Shown here: positions 50,270 through 60,721 of the stretch, piece by piece
Numbering within the stretch: the first letter of the stretch is position 1
Layout: the number at the start of each line of letters is the position of its first letter
Assembly: GCA_036005125.1 (NCBI GenBank)
Contig: DASYQV010000311.1
Location: 7,974-71,973 of the forward strand
Source: DASYQV01 sp036005125
GTDB lineage: Bacteria > Acidobacteriota > Vicinamibacteria > Vicinamibacterales > UBA2999
Direction of reading: 5' to 3'
Length of the DNA stretch: 64,000 bases
Position numbers and translations under genes: made by a program
The notes under the pieces: model-generated
Seen by the model: only the letters and a program-made list of their open reading frames with translations
Database searches by the model: none
What the model was told of the DNA's origin: nothing

Positions 50270-51082
50270 ATGGACATTGTCGACCTCGGGTCGGGACCGC
50301 CGCTGGCCGTGATTCCCGGCATCCAGGGACGCTGGGAATGGATGCGGCCGGGCGTTGAAGCGCTGGCGCGACGCTGTCGCGTCGTGACCTTCTCGCTCGC
50401 GGACGAGCCATCCTGCCACGCCCGGCTCTCCGCGCCGGTGGACTTCAACGCATACGTCGACCAGGTCCGCGGTGCGCTCGACCAGGCGGGACTCGAACGT
50501 GCGGCCATCTGTGGCGTCTCCTACGGCGGCTTGATCGCCACCACGTTCGCGGCGCGGTATCCTCAACGAATCCATTCGCTCGTTCTCGTGTCAGCGCTGT
50601 CGCCCTCCTGGCTGCCGGACGCGCGTGTGTCGTTCTACCTCCGGTCGCCACGGCTGCTCGCGCCGTTGTTTTGCATCTCGTCCCCACTCCACATGCGGCG
50701 CGAGCTCGTCGCCGCGATACCAAACGTGCGTGAGCGCGTCGCGATTACCGTGCGGAGCGGGTGGAACGTGCTGAGGCACATGTCGTCACCGACGCGGATG
50801 GCTCGGCGCGTTCACATGGTTGCCGGGCTGGATTTGACGGAAGAGGTGGCGAGCGTGCGCGTGCCGACGCTGCTCGTCACCGGCGAGGCGACGCTCGATT
50901 GCGTCGTGCCGCCCAGGGTCACCTACGAGTATCAGCAACTGTTGCCACACGCACGCGTGGCGACGATCGCGCGGACCGGTCACGTCGGGTTCATCACTCG
51001 GCCGCAGGCGATGGCCGACGCGATCGTGCCCTTCGTTGAAGAGACTGCGGGGGAAGCGGATGCGAGGCGGCGGGTTGGCTGA
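50270..51082 (+). CDS. Alpha/beta-hydrolase
   Basis: 270 residues, classical alpha/beta-hydrolase fold. The nucleophile elbow is GVSYGG (Ser), the oxyanion strand VIPGIQGRWEWM, the acid in VTGEATLDCVV and the catalytic His in TGHVGFITRP near the C-terminus. Placed between fadN and fadA, so it may act on acyl-CoA or acyl-ester substrates, but this is inference from position. ATG at 50270, 11 bases after the Q element. The next hydrolase gene starts inside its end. Confidence 0.88.
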   Translation: MDIVDLGSGPPLAVIPGIQGRWEWMRPGVEALARRCRVVTFSLADEPSCHARLSAPVDFNAYVDQVRGALDQAGLERAAICGVSYGGLIATTFAARYPQRIHSLVLVSALSPSWLPDARVSFYLRSPRLLAPLFCISSPLHMRRELVAAIPNVRERVAITVRSGWNVLRHMSSPTRMARRVHMVAGLDLTEEVASVRVPTLLVTGEATLDCVVPPRVTYEYQQLLPHARVATIARTGHVGFITRPQAMADAIVPFVEETAGEADARRRVG

Positions 51083-51716
51083 GGACGTCATTCGCGAGAT
51101 TCCCGGCGCGGTGGGTGCGCTCGAGTGTCTGGTCGATCGGCCCGCCGGCACGCCGCGCGCCGCTGTCGTCTTCGCGCATCCGCTGCCGACCGAGGGCGGG
51201 ACGATGCACACCAAGGTGGTGTATCAGGGCGCCAAGGCGCTGGCCCGGATCGGCTGCGAGGTGCTCCGGTTCAACTTCCGCGGCGTGGGCCGCAGCGTCG
51301 GCGAATGGGACAAGGGACGCGGCGAGCTCGACGACTTTCGGACCGCCGTGGATTTCATGGCGGCTCGCCATCCCGGCCTCGAGATCTGGGCCGCCGGGTT
51401 CTCGTTCGGATCGTACGTCGCGCTCACGGCCGGCGCCCGCGACGACCGTGTGTGTGCGCTCGTCGGCATCGCTCCTCCGGTCGACCGCTACGACTACGCG
51501 GAAGCGAAGAGGAGCACCAAGCCGAAGTTCATCATCCACGGCGCGGAGGACGAGCTGATACCGTTGAAGAAAGTGCGCGAGCTCTACGCGCAATTGCAGG
51601 AACCCAGAGAGCTCGTCGTCATCGACCGCGCGAACCACCTGTTCGATGGACAGACAAGCGAGGTCGGCGACGCGCTCGAAGATTTGTTGGGAGATTTCTC
51701 ATGCACGAAGCTCTAA
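51060..51716 (+). CDS. Alpha/beta-hydrolase, dienelactone hydrolase-like
   Basis: 218 residues. FAHPLPTEGGTMHTKVV (HP oxyanion motif), NFRGVGRSVGEWD, the nucleophile elbow GFSFGSYVAL, IHGAEDELIPLKKV with the acidic residue, and RANHLFDGQ with the catalytic His. The family of small serine hydrolases with this pattern is mostly uncharacterised. ATG at 51060 is preceded by GGGGGAAG and overlaps the upstream hydrolase by 23 bases; its own end overlaps fadA by 16 bases, showing one transcript. Confidence 0.87.
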   Translation: MRGGGLAEDVIREIPGAVGALECLVDRPAGTPRAAVVFAHPLPTEGGTMHTKVVYQGAKALARIGCEVLRFNFRGVGRSVGEWDKGRGELDDFRTAVDFMAARHPGLEIWAAGFSFGSYVALTAGARDDRVCALVGIAPPVDRYDYAEAKRSTKPKFIIHGAEDELIPLKKVRELYAQLQEPRELVVIDRANHLFDGQTSEVGDALEDLLGDFSCTKL

Positions 51717-52882
51717 TCGTCGCCGCAACGCGGACGCCGGTCGGCAAGGCACCAGGGGGATCGCTGCGCACGGTGCGGCCCGACGAGATGGCGGCCGCGG
51801 CGATCGGCGAGGTGTTGAAGCGCGCGCCCGGCGTCGAGCCGTCGGACATCGAGGACGTGGTCCTTGGATGCGCCATGCCGGAAGGCGAACAGGGACTGAA
51901 CGTCGCCCGCATTGCCAGCCTGCGGGCGGGTGTGCCCGTCGAGGCCTCGGCCGTGACGGTGAACCGCTTTTGTTCTTCCGGCCTTCAATCGATCGCGTAC
52001 GCCGCCGAGCGGATCATGTGCGGCTTCGGGCGCGCGGCCGTCGCCGGAGGAACCGAGTCGATGAGCATGGTGCCGATGGGCGGCAACAAGGTCTCGCCCA
52101 ACCCGGCGCTGGTCGAGTCTTATCCCGACGTCTACCTCAGCACGGGCCTCGTGGCGGAGAATCACGCGCGCGAGAGCGCAATCTCGCGCGAGGAACAGGA
52201 CGCCTTCGCGTTCCGAAGCCACCAGCGGGCGCTGGCGGCGATTGACGCGGGTCGATTCCGCGAGGAGATCACGCCGCTCACCTTCAGCGTGCTCGAGCCG
52301 CCGGACGGCGGCCGCCCGCGTCGGACGCGTGAGGTCACCTTCGCGCAGGACGAGGGCCCGCGCCGCGACACCTCGCGCGAGGCGCTCGGGAAGCTCAAGC
52401 CCGCGTTCCACACGACTGGCACGGTGACGGCGGGAAACTCGTCGCAGACGAGCGACGGAGCGGCCGCGGTGCTCGTCACCTCGGCGGAGTTTGCCAGGGA
52501 GCGGGGCCTCACACCGCTCGGCCGCTTCGTCGGGTACGCGACGGCCGGCGTCGAGCCCGAGCGGTTCGGCGTCGGCCCGGTGCCGGCGATCCGGAAGGTC
52601 CTCAAACTCACGGGCCTGTCGCTCGATCAAATCGACCTCGTCGAGCTGAACGAAGCGTTCGCGGCACAAGTCCTCGCATGCCTGCGCGAGCTGCCGATCG
52701 ATCCGGAGAAGCTGAACGTCAACGGCGGCGCAATCGCGCTCGGGCATCCGCTTGGCTGCACCGGCGCAAAGTTGACCACGACGCTCCTCTACGAGATGCG
52801 GCGCCGCCAGGCACGCTACGGTCTGGTGACGATGTGCGTCGGCGGCGGAATGGGAGCGGCAGGAATCTTCGAACGAGTGTAG
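51701..52882 (+). CDS. fadA: Acetyl-CoA acyltransferase (thiolase) FadA
   Basis: Thiolytic cleavage of 3-ketoacyl-CoA, the last beta-oxidation step. 393 residues, normal. Active-site Cys in NRFCSSGLQSIAYAA near residue 91, His in GHPLGCTGAK and the second Cys in CVGGGMGAAGIFE at the C-terminus. ELNEAFAAQ is also conserved. ATG at 51701 overlaps the hydrolase stop region; GGGAG lies 8 bases upstream. Followed by a GGAGTCA-type hairpin and then the acyl-CoA dehydrogenase gene. Confidence 0.96.
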   Translation: MHEALIVAATRTPVGKAPGGSLRTVRPDEMAAAAIGEVLKRAPGVEPSDIEDVVLGCAMPEGEQGLNVARIASLRAGVPVEASAVTVNRFCSSGLQSIAYAAERIMCGFGRAAVAGGTESMSMVPMGGNKVSPNPALVESYPDVYLSTGLVAENHARESAISREEQDAFAFRSHQRALAAIDAGRFREEITPLTFSVLEPPDGGRPRRTREVTFAQDEGPRRDTSREALGKLKPAFHTTGTVTAGNSSQTSDGAAAVLVTSAEFARERGLTPLGRFVGYATAGVEPERFGVGPVPAIRKVLKLTGLSLDQIDLVELNEAFAAQVLACLRELPIDPEKLNVNGGAIALGHPLGCTGAKLTTTLLYEMRRRQARYGLVTMCVGGGMGAAGIFERV

Positions 52883-52889
52883 CTTAAAC

Positions 52890-52966
52890 AGGAGGAAGGA
52901 GTTAGGAGATAGGAGTCAGAGTGACACGTGACACTCTAACTCCTGCCTCCTAACTCCTAACTCCTG
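52890..52966. repeat. GGAGTCA/GGAGTTA tandem-unit hairpin between fadA and the acyl-CoA dehydrogenase
   Basis: AGGAGGAAGGAGTTAGGAG units on the left pair with CTAACTCCTGCCTCCTAACTCC units on the right, centred on GTGACACGTGACAC. Third copy of this family in the window, 20 bases before the Shine-Dalgarno of the next gene. Confidence 0.8.
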
Positions 52967-52988
52967 ATCATTGACCGAGGAGATCTCT

Positions 52989-54773
<1,785 letters not shown>

Positions 54774-54777
54774 CGCG

Positions 54778-55413
54778 ATGACGACCTCTGTGATGCCGCA
54801 CGCGACCGGAGCCTGGAGGTTAGCGGCTCTTCTCGGCGTACTGGTCGTAGGCTGCTCGTCCGGGCCGGTTCCGGACGAGCGGTCGTACGTCGAACGCCTC
54901 ACGGCCAGCCGCGCGGCCAAGGACCGCATGTTCCGCGAGTCCGCTGACTCTCCGATTCCACCGACCAAACGAGACGAGCTGCTGCCCTTGAGCTACTACC
55001 CGGTCGATCCCTCCTATAGTGTCCCGGCTGCGCTCAAGCTCGCGAACGAACGTCCCGTCTTCGAGATGCCGACATCGACCGGAACGATCCGCAAGTATCA
55101 GCACGTCGGCACGCTCGAGTTCTCGTACAAGGGTCAACCGTTCAGCCTCGGAGCCTTCACCGAGGCCGGGACCAAGCGGATCACGTCACTCTTCGTTCCT
55201 TTCGCGGATTTGACGACCGGGAAAGAAACCTACTTCGCCGGACGCTATCTCGACCTCGAGCCGACAGGAACCGGCATCTACGAGATTGATTTCAATCTGG
55301 CCTACAACCCCTACTGCGCGTACAACTCAGGCTGGGAGTGCCCCTATCCCCCCTCGTCGAACCGGCTCAAGGTGCCCATCCGGGCCGGCGAGCGCATGAA
55401 GAGCGGCACGTGA
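54778..55413 (+). CDS. DUF1684 lipoprotein
   Basis: 211 residues. The N-terminal signal ends in a lipobox (LGVLVVGC, Cys at about residue 26), so it is probably a lipoprotein. The mature part has the DUF1684 hallmarks: RAAKDRMFRESADSPIPP, LSYYPVDPSYSVPA, GAFTEAGTKRITSLFVPFADLTTGKETYFAGRY-type strands and the final NPYCAYN..WECPYPPSSNRL. Function is unknown. The start is ATG at 54778, four bases after the acyl-CoA dehydrogenase stop. Confidence 0.87.
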   Translation: MTTSVMPHATGAWRLAALLGVLVVGCSSGPVPDERSYVERLTASRAAKDRMFRESADSPIPPTKRDELLPLSYYPVDPSYSVPAALKLANERPVFEMPTSTGTIRKYQHVGTLEFSYKGQPFSLGAFTEAGTKRITSLFVPFADLTTGKETYFAGRYLDLEPTGTGIYEIDFNLAYNPYCAYNSGWECPYPPSSNRLKVPIRAGERMKSGT

Positions 55414-56105
55414 CCGCCGCGCGCGCGTTACAGGCGATCATCCTCGACTTCGACGGCGTGATTGCGGACAGCGAGCCGCTGCATCTCCGCGCGTTCCAGG
55501 CGACGCTCGCCGATCACGGCCTGGCCCTCTCGGCCGATCAGTACTATTCGCGCTACCTGGGCTACGACGACCTCGGGATGCTCGAGGCGCTCGCCAGGGA
55601 CAGAAGCCTCGCGTGGAGTGCGCCCGAGCTCAAGGCGCTCGTCGCGGAGAAAGGCGTGCACCTGCAGGCGATGCTGCAGAACAGCTCGGTGCTCTTTCCT
55701 GGCGCCGCCGAGTTCATCCGCAGCAGCGCGGCGGAGGTACCGATCGGCATCGCGTCCGGCGCGATGAAGCACGAGATTCTGCAGGTCATCCAGGCTGCGG
55801 GATTGGCTCCCTGCATTGCGCTCGTGGTTGCCGCCGGGGACACCCCCGAAAGCAAGCCATCGCCGGCTCCGTACCGGCTCGCTCTCGAAGGGCTCCGGGA
55901 ACGGACCGGGCTCGACCTCGACGCGCGACGGTCGGTCGCCGTGGAAGACTCACGCTGGGGGCTCGCATCGGCGAGCGGAGCCGGGTTACGCTGTGTAGGA
56001 GTGACGAGCAGTTACCCGGCGGAGGAACTGCCGGGCGCCGAGCTGGTGGTCGGAGGGCTGGCGGATCTCACGCTGGACATGCTGCATCAGCTCTGTTCGT
56101 CGTGA
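55410..56105 (+). CDS. HAD-superfamily hydrolase, beta-phosphoglucomutase-like
   Basis: 231 residues. HAD motif 1 is IILDFDGVIADSEP with the nucleophile Asp, motif 2 IASGAMKHE, motif 3 ESKPSPAPY and motif 4 VAVEDSRWGLASA. A helical cap sits between motifs 1 and 2, as in beta-phosphoglucomutase and phosphoglycolate phosphatases. The substrate is not assignable. GTG at 55410 overlaps the DUF1684 stop. The next gene follows after 4 bases. Confidence 0.9.
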   Translation: MTAARALQAIILDFDGVIADSEPLHLRAFQATLADHGLALSADQYYSRYLGYDDLGMLEALARDRSLAWSAPELKALVAEKGVHLQAMLQNSSVLFPGAAEFIRSSAAEVPIGIASGAMKHEILQVIQAAGLAPCIALVVAAGDTPESKPSPAPYRLALEGLRERTGLDLDARRSVAVEDSRWGLASASGAGLRCVGVTSSYPAEELPGAELVVGGLADLTLDMLHQLCSS

Positions 56106-56109
56106 GCGT

Positions 56110-56985
56110 ATGCACAAAGCCCTTGTCGACGAGCTGACCGCCGCGAACAGTTCTGGCATCGGCCTCGCGCAGACGGCGCTGGTCATCGCACGAATCGAAT
56201 ATCCTCGCCTCGACCCCAATCCCTACCTCACACGGCTCGATCGCATGGGCGACGCGGCGCGTCGAGCGATCGAACACCACATTGCGACGACCGGCGACAC
56301 GTCGACGCTCGGCTGTGTGAACGGGCTCAACGCATATCTGTTCGGCGAGCAGGGATTCGTCGGCAACGAAGAAAAGTTCGAAGACCCGCGCAACAGTTGT
56401 CTGAACGAAGTGATCGAGCGGCGGACCGGCATTCCGATCACGCTGTCGCTCGTCTACATGGAAGTGGCCCAGCGCGCGGGGCTGCACGTCGACGGGGTGA
56501 ACTTCCCGGGCCATTTCCTCGTCCGCTGTCCGCAGACCGGCCGGGAATCGGGCGTGGGGTTGATCATCGATCCATTTAACGGCGGCGCGCTGCTGTCGGA
56601 ACAGGACTGCCGCGTGCTGCTGCAGCGCCATGTCGGTTCGGAGGTCGCGTTCGACAAGGCACTGCTGATGCCCGCCACGCGCACGCAGATCCTGCTGCGG
56701 ATGCTGCTCAATCTCAAACGCATTTACGTCCACATGCGGTCGTTCCCGCAGGCGCGAGTCGTCACCGAGCTCCTGCTCGCGTTGAGCCCCTCGGCTCTGA
56801 GTGAACTGCGCGACCGCGGTCTTCTCGCCTATCACCTCAACGATCTCACCGGCGCGCTGCGCGACCTGCAGGCGTACTTGAAGCTCTCGAGCATGAGCGA
56901 GATGGACGATACGGCCCGCGAGGAACACGAGCAGATCTGGGAGCACGTCAAGACTCTGCGCCGCCGGGTTGCGTCCTTGAACTAG
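56110..56985 (+). CDS. SirB1-like transglutaminase-fold protein with TPR-like tail
   Basis: 291 residues. The family core is clear: NSCLNEVIERRTGIPITLSLVYMEVA (Cys-containing), GLHVDGVNFPGHFLVR with the His, and LIIDPFNGGALLSE. The C-terminal 100 residues are helical and resemble TPR repeats (RVVTELLLALSPSALSELRDRGLLAYHLNDLTGALRDLQAYL). The molecular role of this family is not established. ATG at 56110, 4 bases after the HAD gene, which closes this run of genes. Confidence 0.88.
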   Translation: MHKALVDELTAANSSGIGLAQTALVIARIEYPRLDPNPYLTRLDRMGDAARRAIEHHIATTGDTSTLGCVNGLNAYLFGEQGFVGNEEKFEDPRNSCLNEVIERRTGIPITLSLVYMEVAQRAGLHVDGVNFPGHFLVRCPQTGRESGVGLIIDPFNGGALLSEQDCRVLLQRHVGSEVAFDKALLMPATRTQILLRMLLNLKRIYVHMRSFPQARVVTELLLALSPSALSELRDRGLLAYHLNDLTGALRDLQAYLKLSSMSEMDDTAREEHEQIWEHVKTLRRRVASLN

Positions 56986-57284
56986 CCGCCCTGAGCATTT
57001 CGAGCGCCATCGGTTCTCCAGTCGTCGGACACGAATCACGCGGCGCTGTCTCAACAGTGGGCACCACTCGATTGGAATCTTCGGTGTGAAAGCCGACGTG
57101 GCCTGTCGCGGCTCGGCACGACTATCGTTCAGGCAGCAGCTCCCAGCGGTCTTGCGGCACGTTAGCTGTCGCTTACCGGCTAACTGCCGAGCTGATGCCC
57201 GCAATCTCACACACATGGAGCAGGATGTAGCGGTGATCTGCCGTTGAGCGGGTCGTAATTACTCACCTCGACGAACCCGACACA
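56986..57284. other. Intergenic region before the large secreted protein
   Basis: 299 bases. A small inverted repeat GTTAGC-N12-GCTAAC is at its centre. No tandem-module hairpin, no ORF with motif support and no clear promoter. It is one of the few long gaps here without a repeat. Confidence 0.5.
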
Positions 57285-59240
57285 ATGAATTTCGAGGCCC
57301 AGCCGTGGCATCCTTCCTGCTCCGGCCGCGGCATGCCCGACGGTCTTCGTCTTGGTTTCCTTGGAATCGTCTGCTTTTTTCTTTATTCGTTCCTGCCTGA
57401 CCATAATCTCGGCGCGGCCGGTGCCAATGTGACGTGGACCAACCTCCTCAACGTCACCGTGAACGGGACGGTGCTGCAGAAGACCAACGGCTGCGACGGC
57501 TGCGACGATGCGGGCGCAACGTCCGAGGAGCAGCTGACGGCGGGCGATGGGTATGTCGAATTCACGGTCGGCGAGACCGGGACGATCTGGCTCGCCGGAC
57601 TCAGCCATGGGAACGACGGCACCAGCTACGGCGACATCGACTTCGCTTTCAGCTTCAATGGCGGCGGGTCGGCCGAAATGCGGGAGAACGGCATCTATCA
57701 GTCCGAGACGACCTACGCGGCGGGCGACACATTCCGCGTCGCCGTCGTCGGCGGCCGGGTCCAATACAGCAAGAACGGCACGCTGCTGCGTGAAAGCGAG
57801 AAGGTGCCGGAGTACCCGCTGCTCCTCGACGCCACGCTGCTCACGGCCGGCGCCACGATTCACGATGCGGTCCTCGGCGCGACCGATCCACTTCCCACCG
57901 GTGAAGGCGTGCTGGAAAAAAGCGGATCCCCCGCGCGGCGCGCGAGATTCACCCGTGCGCAGATCGAGGCGTTTCTCCCTCCGAATGGCGCGAAGGGCAC
58001 ATTCACGTTTCCCGCTCCCTACAACACAACCGGCGTCCGGCTCACGAACAAGGATGACTGCGCGGAGGGTCAGGATTGTCTCTGGTACGTCGGGTACTCG
58101 TACTGGCGCAACACCAACAATCACGTCGGCAGCGCCTACATGTACATCTTTCTCGGAATGGACAACAATCGGGGCGGAGGGGGGCCCACGCTGCTCCGTT
58201 ACAACAAGAGCACCGATGAAGTGCAGAACCTCGGTCCCCTGTTCGGTCCTGAGAGTCCGTACAGCTACAGCACCGGCGAAGGATGGTACTTCAGCGCAAC
58301 CCTTCCCACCCGGTTGTACACGTACATGGTCGGGTCACCCCAGCTTCGGCGGTACGACATCCTCACCAGACAGTTCGAGACGATGCCGGCGCTGGACTTG
58401 TCGCAGTGTCCGCGTCCGGAAGTATGTCCGGTCGATGCCGCCTCGATCATCCAGCCGCATTCGAGCGACGACGACGCGGTGCATTCGGCCACCGTGCAGA
58501 ACGCGGACTGGCAGCGCACCGGCTGCGTCGTGTACCAATCGGCCTCGCAGCGTTTCGGGTACTACGCCACATCGGCCGGCCACGCGCTCGATGAATGCCA
58601 CGTGGACAAATCGGGCGGCTGGCTGGCGCTGCTCGAAACTGCATCCGACGGCTCGCGTATCAATCGCATCCTCGACCTGCGCACGGAACTCATCACGACG
58701 ATTCGGGACGTGGATGGAGCTCTCGGTCATCTCGACATGGGCTTCGGATATGCCGTTGGCGCGGACTCGTACAACCCGCACCCAAATGGGACGATTCTTC
58801 TGAAGTTTCCCGTACTCAGCGCGGAGCGGCCCATCGGGCCCGTCGTGCATTTCAACAAGCGCTGGGATCTGGTCGAGGCGAATCACGTGTCGCATGGCAA
58901 CGCTACAGTAGGTCTCACCGCGGAATCCCAGTATGTGTGTGGGAGCAACGCGAGCCGCGTGGCCGATATGGCGGATGAGATCGTCTGCTTTCCGCTGGAC
59001 GCGAACCGTAACAGCGACGGCTCGCTGGACGTGCTCGCCGTCGCACAGGTGATGACCGATCTGGACGCCCTTGGCGGACGTGACGACAACGGGGATGATT
59101 ACGAGCAGTTGCCGAAGGGGAACCTGGATGTGACGGGACGGTATTTCATCTGGACAAGCAACCTGGGTGGCGATCGACTCGATGCGGTCCTCGTCAAGAT
59201 TCCCGTCGATCGATTGAAGCCCGCTCGGCCGATCCCATAG
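57285..59240 (+). CDS. Large secreted protein of unknown function
   Basis: 651 residues. A hydrophobic segment at about 22-37 (RLGFLGIVCFFLYSFLP) is probably a signal or anchor. Residues 47-200 look like a beta-sandwich with DGYVEFTVGETGTIWLAGLS, which could be a lectin or laminin-G-like fold. The remaining roughly 430 residues alternate strands and Asp/Asn-rich turns with several Cys pairs (CAEGQDC, CPRPEVCP) and may be a propeller. I cannot name a family. The base composition appears somewhat less GC-rich than its neighbours. It stands alone without an operon partner. Confidence 0.7.
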   Translation: MNFEAQPWHPSCSGRGMPDGLRLGFLGIVCFFLYSFLPDHNLGAAGANVTWTNLLNVTVNGTVLQKTNGCDGCDDAGATSEEQLTAGDGYVEFTVGETGTIWLAGLSHGNDGTSYGDIDFAFSFNGGGSAEMRENGIYQSETTYAAGDTFRVAVVGGRVQYSKNGTLLRESEKVPEYPLLLDATLLTAGATIHDAVLGATDPLPTGEGVLEKSGSPARRARFTRAQIEAFLPPNGAKGTFTFPAPYNTTGVRLTNKDDCAEGQDCLWYVGYSYWRNTNNHVGSAYMYIFLGMDNNRGGGGPTLLRYNKSTDEVQNLGPLFGPESPYSYSTGEGWYFSATLPTRLYTYMVGSPQLRRYDILTRQFETMPALDLSQCPRPEVCPVDAASIIQPHSSDDDAVHSATVQNADWQRTGCVVYQSASQRFGYYATSAGHALDECHVDKSGGWLALLETASDGSRINRILDLRTELITTIRDVDGALGHLDMGFGYAVGADSYNPHPNGTILLKFPVLSAERPIGPVVHFNKRWDLVEANHVSHGNATVGLTAESQYVCGSNASRVADMADEIVCFPLDANRNSDGSLDVLAVAQVMTDLDALGGRDDNGDDYEQLPKGNLDVTGRYFIWTSNLGGDRLDAVLVKIPVDRLKPARPIP

Positions 59241-59261
59241 CGGCTGACGATTGAAATCCGC

Positions 59262-59296
59262 GGGACCTCACAGGGCAGAGTCCTTGACTCGTCACT
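59262..59296. repeat. Degenerate Q-type hairpin remnant
   Basis: CTCACAGGGCAGAGTCCTTGACTCGTCAC carries the GGGCAGAG...CCTTGACT core of the third Q hairpin but no matching left arm. It lies between the convergent secreted-protein gene and the small gene at 59292. Confidence 0.4.
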
Positions 59297-59576
59297 CCTG
59301 TTCCTCGACCACGCCGCGGCCGAGGCCCACCGCGGTCAGCTCCTGGCGACAGTATGCGGCCTGTCCCGACGTGACGTAGAAGACGGCCCCCATTCGCAAC
59401 GTTCTGAAAAGAATGCTCCGCCCAATGGGTTCGACCTGCACCACATAGTCGACACCCACTGTGGTCAGCCGCTCTTCGACTCGTTTCGCCATGCGAAGCG
59501 TGCCGGAGACGAAAATCAGCTCCGGGTCGCGCAACTCCTCGGCTTCGATCCGTGCCATCCCTATGATCTGTAGCAT
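59292..59576 (-). CDS. Small conserved protein (DUF2007-like?)
   Basis: 94 residues. An ELIFVSGTLRMAKRVEERL region followed by VGVDYVVQVEP and VFYVTSGQAAYCRQEL gives a beta-alpha-beta pattern reminiscent of the small DUF2007-type 'putative signal transducing' proteins, which I judge only as a possibility. The start is ATG at 59576 (or Met at 59558). Divergent from the haloacid dehalogenase gene, with only 23 bases between starts, so they may share a control region. Confidence 0.6.
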   Translation of the reverse strand: MLQIIGMARIEAEELRDPELIFVSGTLRMAKRVEERLTTVGVDYVVQVEPIGRSILFRTLRMGAVFYVTSGQAAYCRQELTAVGLGRGVVEEQE

Positions 59577-59599
59577 GATCCTGCGAACGCAGAGAGGCG

Positions 59600-60343
59600 A
59601 TGATGGACATGATCTCGCAGGCCGCCTTCGGCGCGAGCCTGAACGCCGCGCAATCCTGCACGCTCGTCCGGCCCCCGCACGGTATCAAGGCCGTGGTCTT
59701 CGATGCGTACGGCACGCTCTTCGATGTCAGGTCCGTCGCCCGCCTTGCCGAGGAGCTGTTTCCGGGCCGAGGGGCGGCTCTGACGGACACATGGCGTACC
59801 AAGCAGCTGGAATACAGCTGGCTCGTGTCACTGATGGAGCGCTACGAGGATTTCTGGAGCCTGACCGAGCGCGGGCTGCGGTTCGCCTGTCGCGTCCTTG
59901 GCTTGCCAGACGACGATGACAAACGGGCGCGTCTGATGGACGAGTACCTCCGGCTGGCGGTTTTCGAAGACGTGCAGCCGGCGTTCGCCCGGCTCGGCAA
60001 CCTCCCCCGGACGATTCTCTCGAACGGTGCGCCCCGGATGCTCGGCGCGGTGATCGAGCACAACCGCCTCACCGGGGCATTGGCTCATGTCATCAGCGTC
60101 GACGAGGTCCGCGTCTTCAAACCAAGCCCGCGCGTCTATCGGCTGGCACCCGAGCGGCTGGGCATGCCTCCCGAGTCGATCGCGTTCGTGTCGTCGAACG
60201 CCTGGGATGCGCAGGGTGCGCGGGCGTTCGGGCTCTGGACGTGCTGGGTCAACCGCCGCGGCGCGGCGCTCGACGAGCTCGGCTTCGCTCCCGACGCGAT
60301 TGTCTCGAGCTTGACCGAGCTCGCGGCGCTCGTGGCGGGATGA
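59600..60343 (+). CDS. Haloacid dehalogenase, type II (HAD superfamily)
   Basis: Hydrolytic dehalogenation of L-2-haloacids is the family reaction, but the true substrate may differ. 247 residues. The nucleophile Asp is in VVFDAYGTLFDV near residue 35. Motif 2 is LSNGAPRML, the Lys in VFKPSPRVY, and motif 4 VSSNAWDAQGARAFG is typical of L-2-haloacid dehalogenases. The N-terminus before residue 28 is longer than usual; three in-frame ATGs (59600, 59603, 59609) make the exact start unsure. Confidence 0.9.
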   Translation: MMDMISQAAFGASLNAAQSCTLVRPPHGIKAVVFDAYGTLFDVRSVARLAEELFPGRGAALTDTWRTKQLEYSWLVSLMERYEDFWSLTERGLRFACRVLGLPDDDDKRARLMDEYLRLAVFEDVQPAFARLGNLPRTILSNGAPRMLGAVIEHNRLTGALAHVISVDEVRVFKPSPRVYRLAPERLGMPPESIAFVSSNAWDAQGARAFGLWTCWVNRRGAALDELGFAPDAIVSSLTELAALVAG

Positions 60344-60421
60344 GAATTCTGCCGCTACTCGAGCACACCTCGACCGCCGATCGTGCTGCTTGCGAGGAGC
60401 TCGCCGCAGTCAGGCGGCGCC

Positions 60422-60685
60422 TTACTGACCATTTCTCGAGAGGTGTTCGAGCAGGTCGATAGCGGCACGGTTGGCGGCCAGCGCGGCGACAATCGCGTCG
60501 TCTTGCGCTTGACCGGCGGCGCCCATCGCTTGAACGGCGGTGCCCATCTCTTGAACGGCGGTGCTCATCGACTGAATGGCGCTCCCCATCGCTTCCCTCG
60601 CAATCTGCAAGGCGCGGAATGCCTCGTCATGAGCATCGAGGACTGCGCGCAGGTACCGATTGCTTTCCGGGTCCATGGGGGCCAT
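60422..60685 (-). CDS. Small coiled-coil protein with heptad repeats
   Basis: 87 residues, almost entirely helical. The middle consists of near-identical 7-residue steps (AIQSMST, AVQEMGT, AVQAMGA) encoded by imperfect 21-bp direct repeats around 60514-60577. Such a repeat could make a short dimeric coiled coil. No family recognised. A second Met at 60676 could be the start. It lies between the dehalogenase gene and the HhH-GPD gene, with 36 bases to the latter. Confidence 0.55.
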   Translation of the reverse strand: MAPMDPESNRYLRAVLDAHDEAFRALQIAREAMGSAIQSMSTAVQEMGTAVQAMGAAGQAQDDAIVAALAANRAAIDLLEHLSRNGQ

Positions 60686-60721
60686 GCATCACACTCGCTC
60701 GCGATTCTACCATCGTCATCC

